Below, in pieces: positions 59,584 to 64,000 of a stretch of 64,000 bases of DNA (its first letter is position 1; every line of letters begins with the position of its first letter). A program made the translations under genes and the position numbers. Origin of the DNA: Euglena gracilis (Eukaryota > Euglenida > Euglenophyceae > Euglenales); contig CP154955.1 of the NCBI GenBank assembly GCA_039621445.1, positions 37,055,123 through 37,119,122 on the forward strand. The letters run 5' to 3'. The notes under the pieces are model-generated. The model was not told the DNA's origin, made no database searches, and saw only the letters and a list, made by a program, of their open reading frames with translations.

Positions 59584-60560
59584 ACAAAAAAAAAAAAAAA
59601 TAAGGGTCAGAAATGGGCGAAAATGGGACCGAAAAGGGCTGGCCAGGACAAATTCAGGGTCAAAAATCGATTTTTTCTTGCATAATGGGCAGTTTTTGTG
59701 ACATTTTGCAGTTTTGTGTGCATTTTTGCAGTTTAGGGGTTTCAGGTGCAGCCTGGGACCCCTGGGGGGGTCATAAAAGTTCCTACGGGTCCCGCATAAA
59801 AGTTGGTTGAAGAATTACCAAATTTTCACAGGCAAACACATGAACACACATCGCGCACACACATGAACGTTGATCACATTTTTATGTGATATGCATGTGC
59901 ATATCATATTTTATTTTTTTCATTCATTATTTTATAGTTATCAATATTATTTTTTAATTCATATTTTAGAAAATTGTTTTCATGTTCGAAATGTTGAATA
60001 TTCGACAGGCTGCGTTATTTGAATAAATCCGCAGTTGTGATTGCCTCCCTGACCTTGTAGTTGTAGGCATCCGGGAGGTGACAGTGGGGGGGGAAGTTAT
60101 TCCGCGTATCCATGGCTCCACAGCTACCACACAACTGAATACAACATGTGTCTTGGATCGTTCGGCCTGCTTCGGACTCTGTGAACTTTCCCAGGGCTTG
60201 TACGGCTCCACCGGCGTCGTGATGGGCACCTGGAGCGACTGCTTCACCCTCGTCCCCATGAAGCTGGCCACGTCGGTCCGCCGGTACGTCTCTCTCCGTT
60301 TGCGGATTCCACCGGGGGGGGGGGGGGGCATTGCCACGCAACGCTGAAAACGGCGGGTGCCTTTGCCGAAATGGCCCAGCGCTGCTGACGGCGGACCTCC
60401 TCCCGGGCTGTGGCCGTTTCGTCTGCGCGGCAGGCAAGTGGACCTGGGCTCCGACCTGTGGCGTACCGTGAAGGAGATCACCGTGCAGCGGCCCGAAGAC
60501 CGCTTCATGGACGAGCTCCTGCACCCGCCTGAGCTGGAAGACGGGCTGCCCCTGCTGTGA
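45209..60560 (+). CDS. Phosphofructokinase-like paralogue with altered active site, gene B
   Basis: Tandem paralogue of gene A. My 11-exon model: 45209-45417, 48038-48228, 48491-48617, 49956-50125, 50887-51002, 57441-57512, 57572-57685, 58614-58697, 58843-58950, 60195-60283, 60434-60560. Phases fit throughout and the sum is 469 codons including TGA (468 residues). Preserved: [46 protein letters not shown]. Changed: GGDG becomes GGED (residues 186-189), the catalytic Asp of PKTIDND is Val (218), and the MGR sugar-phosphate motif is DDK (261-263). Exon 3 ends at an AG|GC donor, and the 57513-57571 intron also needs a GC donor to stay in frame. An open frame with high-GC exons argues for a maintained protein, either a non-catalytic subunit or an enzyme with changed chemistry; recent loss of function is the alternative. 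Confidence 0.85.
46513..47926. repeat. 1.4-kb TATAG pentanucleotide satellite in intron 1 of gene B
   Basis: Nearly uninterrupted (TATAG)n, with rare variants (TATGG, TAGAG, a one-base slip) marking sub-blocks and a TATGG-rich edge at 46565-46620. The long Tyr/Thr/Ile/Leu ORFs on the minus strand are translations of this repeat. Confidence 0.98.
49826..49905. repeat. (GT)n microsatellite in intron 3 of gene B
   Basis: TGTGTG tract with GTGCGTG and ACATG interruptions, ending about 50 bp before the exon 4 acceptor at 49955. Confidence 0.95.
49956..51002 (+). other. Exons 4 and 5 of gene B: the altered catalytic core
   Basis: Exon 4 (49956-50125) reads VVGGEDVQRGA and GIPKTIVNDLGF in one uninterrupted exon. 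Exon 5 (50887-51002) reads [14 protein letters not shown]. By E. coli PfkA numbering these are Asp103 to Glu, Gly104 to Asp, Asp127 to Val, and Met169-Gly170-Arg171 to Asp-Asp-Lys. Thr125, Asp129 and the IPE glutamate are kept. Confidence 0.85.
51112..51522. repeat. C-tract/TTATAA foldback repeat in intron 5 of gene B
   Basis: Starts TAAACCCCCCCATTTATAAAC and ends GGGTTTATCAGTGGGGGGG. The core GACCAACCAAACCGGGAC, TGATTTTTTGGCAATTTTTT and GTCGGATTTTCACCA ties it to 26678-26928 and 29541-29857. Confidence 0.85.
53100..55620. repeat. Dispersed GCGCAnnTGCGC motif field in intron 5 of gene B
   Basis: At least a dozen short dyad motifs of the form GTGCGCAnnTGCGCCCG or CGCGCGCAnnTGCGCACG, e.g. near 53719, 53813, 53845, 54028, 54304, 54719, 55121, 55217, 55507 and 55590, at irregular 30-280 bp spacing. 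The sequence between them is not itself repetitive. The 53150-53350 part instead has CTCGG-TTTGAAACCTCGG-type words. Confidence 0.75.
56130..56480. other. GC-rich, CpG-rich island inside intron 5 of gene B
   Basis: Very GC-rich and open in several frames on both strands; the plus frame includes LKAPQVAAVHRRLAAW. The composition matches gene B exons, so it could be an unrecognised exon or nested gene, but I know no family that matches and cannot fix splice sites. Confidence 0.3.
58153..58465. mobile_element. hAT-type MITE, older copy, intron 7 of gene B
   Basis: Ends CAGGCTATTGCTTCAGG and CTAAGCAAAAGCCTG match the element at 40164-40600, with shared GTCTGCTAGCAGGGCTGGCTAG and CCAGTG words inside. 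The flanks ATTTGGAC and ATCTGGGC agree at six of eight positions, as expected for an aged 8-bp duplication. Confidence 0.75.
58951..58994. repeat. (GT)n tract at exon 9 donor of gene B
   Basis: The intron begins directly with GTGTGTGTCTGTGTG after CACCAG at 58950, so the splice donor itself sits inside a GT microsatellite and offers many alternative GT sites. Confidence 0.85.
59537..59600. repeat. Poly-A tract
   Basis: About 30 A, a CAC interruption, then about 18 A, in intron 9 of gene B. No retroelement body was recognised upstream. Confidence 0.9.
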
Positions 60561-62250
60561 GCCCAGCGGCGCGCCCGGCGGAGCTGCGACGGTTCCGCGG
60601 CGGCCGCGCCAACGGGCACAGACGGCTGGCTGAGCCGCCGTACCTTTCGTCCTCCCCCTGCCTCTTCTCCGACGCTCCGGCGCACACACGCAAAAAATCC
60701 GTTGTGATGATTGGGCGGCTGCCTGCCGGCCGACCCTAATGCATTGGCTGATCCCTGCTGTATCTGCGGGGTGGACTCAGTCCCATTCTTTGTATGCACA
60801 AACCTCAGCCCAGATTTGACAGATTGCAGCCTTGATTTTTTTTTGCCCTCGATGCATCCCTCTACGCCTTGGGCTTTTTCTGCCCGCTCCTTCGGCACCA
60901 TTGAATTGAAGTTTCATTTGGGCTGTGACAAGGCTGAGCTTTAGGCGAGGACGACCCCACCTCTGGGGGATGCCTGCTGGGCATCATTCCAAGTCACCCG
61001 GGGGGGCTGGACACTCGTTCTGCCCAGGCACCCCAAGACCCACCAGGTTGGTCAAATTCAGCCTGGCTGTGAGGGCCCCCACCTCTCGATGAAAAGACCG
61101 CTGCTCACAGGCACACACCTTCTCCATCCATCCCAAGACTGACATGGTTTCCAACGACGAAAAGTTCAGTTGTAGATTCCCAGACGTCATGTGATATGTC
61201 TATGGCTGCTTTCTGTTGGCCAGCCAATCGTTGCGGCTTTGCCTTTAATTGTATGTATCATGCTTTTGGTTGGTGTGCAGGCACACCACATTTCGACATA
61301 AGGAGAGGTCTCGGTGATGGTGCCCCCCTCACCATGGCCCGAGGGGATCCCTCCCCAGTTTGCCAAAGAGGGTCTGGAACGACCTGAAGTGCCGAGATTT
61401 TGAGCATTTCGCCATAATTTCGCCCAAAAAGTGTCCGAAATTGTATCTGTGGCCAATTCTGGAAAGTTATTCTCAGGCTTTTCACACTCATCGTGGATAC
61501 GCCATTGTCATTTGAAGGGAGTCTCCCCACTCACTCCACTTTAAACGTGGGGGGGGGGAGGGTTCGTGGTTGTGTTACAGGAGGGGGTATATTTTTTAAG
61601 GAAGGTGGCAGCACCCCTCCTCCAGGATGTCATTGACATCGAGGGGGGGGGGCAGGCGGAAAAGACGTGCCGGCGCTTGTTGCAGTTTGCATGGTTTTGC
61701 AGGTTTTTTTTTGCAGTGCTTCTTGGAGTAAAAATTGCCATAAGAAAATTTTTGTGCATCTTTTTTGTAGTTTTCATCCAAAGTGATATTTTTTGAGCTC
61801 CACCCAGTTCGAGCCCCGGACCGGCTGTTGCCAGTTTTTAATGGCAGTCTCTTAATAAAAAGAAATCCCCTCCCTTGAGGACGCCCTGATTTAGCGGGCC
61901 AGACCCCAAGGTCCGGATTGCCTGCCCATACAAGGCCATACAAGGCGACCCCCCAGGGGGTTACCTGTTTGGACAGCCCGCGCTCCCTTTCTGAAGGCAC
62001 CCCTCCCCTGGATTGTTAAAAAGAAGCGTGGGCAGGACGAGGGTTCCTAAAAGGCTCCCCAGTCAGGGACCCGTTGGAATTTTGGCTCCAAAATCCCCCC
62101 CCCCCCGAAGGGGCATCCCCAGACTGCGAATAAGGCCGGGGGGGATGGTCTCCCATCCCTTCAGGCTGATTTTGCTGATTCTGAAAATGTGCACTTCATT
62201 GGGGGGGAATCAAGAATGACAAAAAAAATGCCAAAAAAATTGGTCTCGGG
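60561..62250. other. Downstream of gene B, no gene supported
   Basis: GC-rich sequence just after the stop, then mixed sequence with short C/G runs. The long minus-strand ORFs (59966-60901, 60015-60689) run antisense to gene B exons 10 and 11 and look like shadows. Confidence 0.45.
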
Positions 62251-62258
62251 GTAAAATC

Positions 62259-62653
62259 CAGGGTTTGATATAAGGAGGGCGTACATGGTTTAGGTGGGGG
62301 GGGTGTCCCCCCACCCCCCCCCCCCCTCCTGGCCCGCAGGGGGGGTCCGGACCACCCCCCCCCCACCTGCAAGGGAGGTCCGGACCGACCCTCGGGGGGT
62401 ACCCGGGACCCCCCCAAAAGGGTCAATTTTTTCCTCTGGCGCTTCGCGCCGAAAATTTTTTGCATTTTTGGCCAATTTTTGCCCAAAAGTGCCCAAAATG
62501 ACACTTTTGGTCGTTTTGGGGGGTCAAATTTTTCGACCCTGACCGTGCCACTGTTTAGGTGGGGGGGGTGTCCCCCCCCCCCCCCCCCCCCCGTCCCGCG
62601 GGGGGGGGGGGTCCGGACCACCCCCCCCCCTCCTCTCCTTACATCGAACCCTG
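62259..62653. mobile_element. hAT-type MITE, CAGGGTTYGATRTAAGG ends
   Basis: 395 bp. Left end CAGGGTTTGATATAAGGAG and right end TCCTTACATCGAACCCTG are inverted. Perfect 8-bp duplication GTAAAATC at 62251-62258 and 62654-62661. The inside is C/G runs with GTCCGGACC dyads and a GGCGCTTCGCGCC hairpin, related to 29868-30243. Confidence 0.9.
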
Positions 62654-62880
62654 GTAAAATCGGGTCCAGAATGCGGAATGCTTTCAAAATTGAAAAGATT
62701 CCAACCGAACTCAAACAAACACACAGAAAACACACACACACACAAGTCCAAAAAATGCACCCCTTGTCGCCTCACCCCCCCCCCCCCACCGCGCCGACCC
62801 CACCACAGCGGTCCACCCCAGCCTGGGCGTCCTCCTCCCCAGCCCTCGCCGGCCGGGGCCGGGGCCGGCCGGGCAGCCAC

Positions 62881-63111
62881 ATGTGGGCCGGGGGCCCCTG
62901 GGTGCTGGGCCTCGTCCTCGTGCTGGTCGGCCTCGGGATGTGGCACACCACTGCCATGGACGGCTGTGACTGCCCACAGCGGGCCGCGCCGTGCGCCGCG
63001 GGCCCCCCGGCGGGCGCACCGGCACCCGCACCAACCTTAGACAGGGAGCGTTCTGTGGAAGCGATGGGGCGAAGTGTGGGGGGGGGGGCACAGTGCCAGA
63101 GAAGGAAATGA
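62881..63111 (+). CDS. Possible first exon of a single-pass membrane protein
   Basis: From ATG 62881 the frame reads MWAGGPWVLGLVLVLVGLGM, a hydrophobic segment of about 16 residues at the extreme N-terminus, then a Cys-containing and Ala/Pro-rich stretch (AAGPPAGAPAPAP) up to a stop at 63109-63111. Short N-tail, one transmembrane helix and a Pro-rich stem is the layout of type II Golgi enzymes. A separate plus-strand piece at about 63613-63744 reads SVLELGNRSAQLGATLEKLT and could be a later coiled-coil exon. High GC resembles the gene B exons. Splice sites are not fixed and no enzyme domain lies in the window. Confidence 0.33.
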   Translation: MWAGGPWVLGLVLVLVGLGMWHTTAMDGCDCPQRAAPCAAGPPAGAPAPAPTLDRERSVEAMGRSVGGGAQCQRRK

Positions 63112-63114
63112 GGC

Positions 63115-64000
63115 CTTGCCGTACACATTTCACAAGGGGGGGGGAAACACGAGTTGACAAGGAATCTGCTCTTACTAATAATAATACTCTATAGGCAAAC
63201 CCATTTCAACATCTTTCAACTTTCTTCCTTCGTATCCAGCAAATTTTTGAGTTCCGCTCGTGTATTTTTTTCGAGTTTTAACAAGGGAAAGTTGTGGATT
63301 TCTGCATTTTTCACCATGTTTGCCAGATTCTGGATTTCACTATGGCCAAAACTTTTGTCATTTTTCTTCATTTTTTGAAAATTTCGGGCCACAATTTGTT
63401 TCCAAACATTACAGAAATGATTTTTGGCTGTTTTTTGGGGGGACCCCAAGATCGCATACAGGTGAAATTACTTTTGGGGGGCTTTGGGGGGGCTTTTGTG
63501 TTTTTTTTTTGTGTTCGCTTTACGTTTTTAGAGGTCCATGTTGCCCCCCCCCCCATGCCAGTCTCCATCCCACCTTTTCTAGCACGATGTGAAAATTCCC
63601 TGGCCGACAGGATTGACCAACAGCTCTTCTGTGCTGGAGCTTGGCAATCGAAGTGCGCAATTAGGAGCAACGCTGGAGAAGCTCACTGATCGAAACAGGC
63701 TTTTGCAGCCCAAAGCACAATGGCACCCATTGGTTCTTTGAAGCATAACCCCCGCAAAATATCCCCCCAAACACAAAGAACCCCCAAACGTAAAACCCCC
63801 CTGTGGGCTTTCATTTGGCTACCAAACGTGAACCCCCCTCTGGAGAAGGGAGGCGTCGACAGGCGCCGCGGCAGTGGCAGCGGCGCGAAACAGGATAATT
63901 CCGAAGTTTACCTGCTTATGCCATTTAACAGTTTTGGTCCAAGAAAAAAAAGTCACCAACTGGACATTTTTTTCCTAAAATGGTGAATTTTGGTCAAAAC
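63115..64000. other. Right-edge sequence, largely non-coding
   Basis: AT-rich to 63420, C/G runs at 63545-63555, then the possible coiled-coil exon noted for 62881-63111 and C-tract words (63750-63840). Nothing else supported. Confidence 0.4.

Noticed and set aside
59537-59600. Poly-A as the tail of a retroposed gene
   Set aside because: No recognisable coding or element body precedes it and no target duplication was seen.
59966-60901. 311-residue and 224-residue minus-strand ORFs
   Set aside because: Antisense to gene B exons 10 and 11; high GC keeps the opposite strand open.

Overview
This is nuclear DNA from an intron-rich, extremely repeat-rich eukaryote, probably a protist or alga. No prokaryotic gene organisation is visible. 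Genes are split into short exons of about 50-270 bp by introns of about 50 bp to more than 6 kb. Most introns are GT-AG, and three positions appear to use GC-AG. Homopolymer C/G runs, foldback sequences, minisatellites and DNA transposons fill most of the rest. I cannot name the species. The phosphofructokinases are of the plant-type (group X) form, which also occurs in many protists.

Layout. (1) 0.1-3.5 kb, minus: the 5' part of a TauD/TfdA-like Fe(II)/2-oxoglutarate dioxygenase gene that runs off the left edge. Its large intron holds a foldback element with two 32-bp minisatellites. (2) 4-9 kb: minisatellites and the first copy (5438-7123) of a 1686-bp hAT element carrying a truncated BED-finger transposase and two tRNA-like sequences. 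(3) 10.3-15.8 kb, minus: a decayed second hAT transposase gene, cut inside an exon by the second copy of the 1686-bp element (13932-15617), with an 8-bp target duplication. (4) 15.8-25.9 kb: C/G-rich composite repeats, a double-hairpin foldback repeat (two of its three copies) and transposase scraps, with no convincing gene. (5) 26.0-26.5 kb: a Cys-rich fragment resembling a piggyBac transposase C-terminus. (6) 27.99-43.46 kb, plus: phosphofructokinase gene A, 14 exons, about 510 residues, with most catalytic motifs present. Its introns hold a palindromic Tc1/mariner derivative (33609-35196) and a hAT-type MITE (40164-40600). (7) 45.2-60.56 kb, plus: a tandem paralogue, phosphofructokinase gene B, 11 exons, 468 residues. 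It has an open, phase-consistent frame but lacks several catalytic residues. Its introns hold a 1.4-kb pentanucleotide satellite and a 2-kb field of GCGCAnnTGCGC motifs. (8) 60.6-64 kb: repeats, another hAT-type MITE (62259-62653), and a possible first exon of a single-pass membrane protein near the right edge.

The two phosphofructokinases lie head-to-tail about 1.7 kb apart, so they arose by tandem duplication and then diverged in intron content and active-site residues. The combination of one conserved and one catalytically altered paralogue, with the altered one still open, is the most interesting biology here. Next are the tRNA-bearing hAT element and the palindromic mariner derivative. 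All exon models come from reading phase, splice dinucleotides and family motifs by eye, without alignment software.
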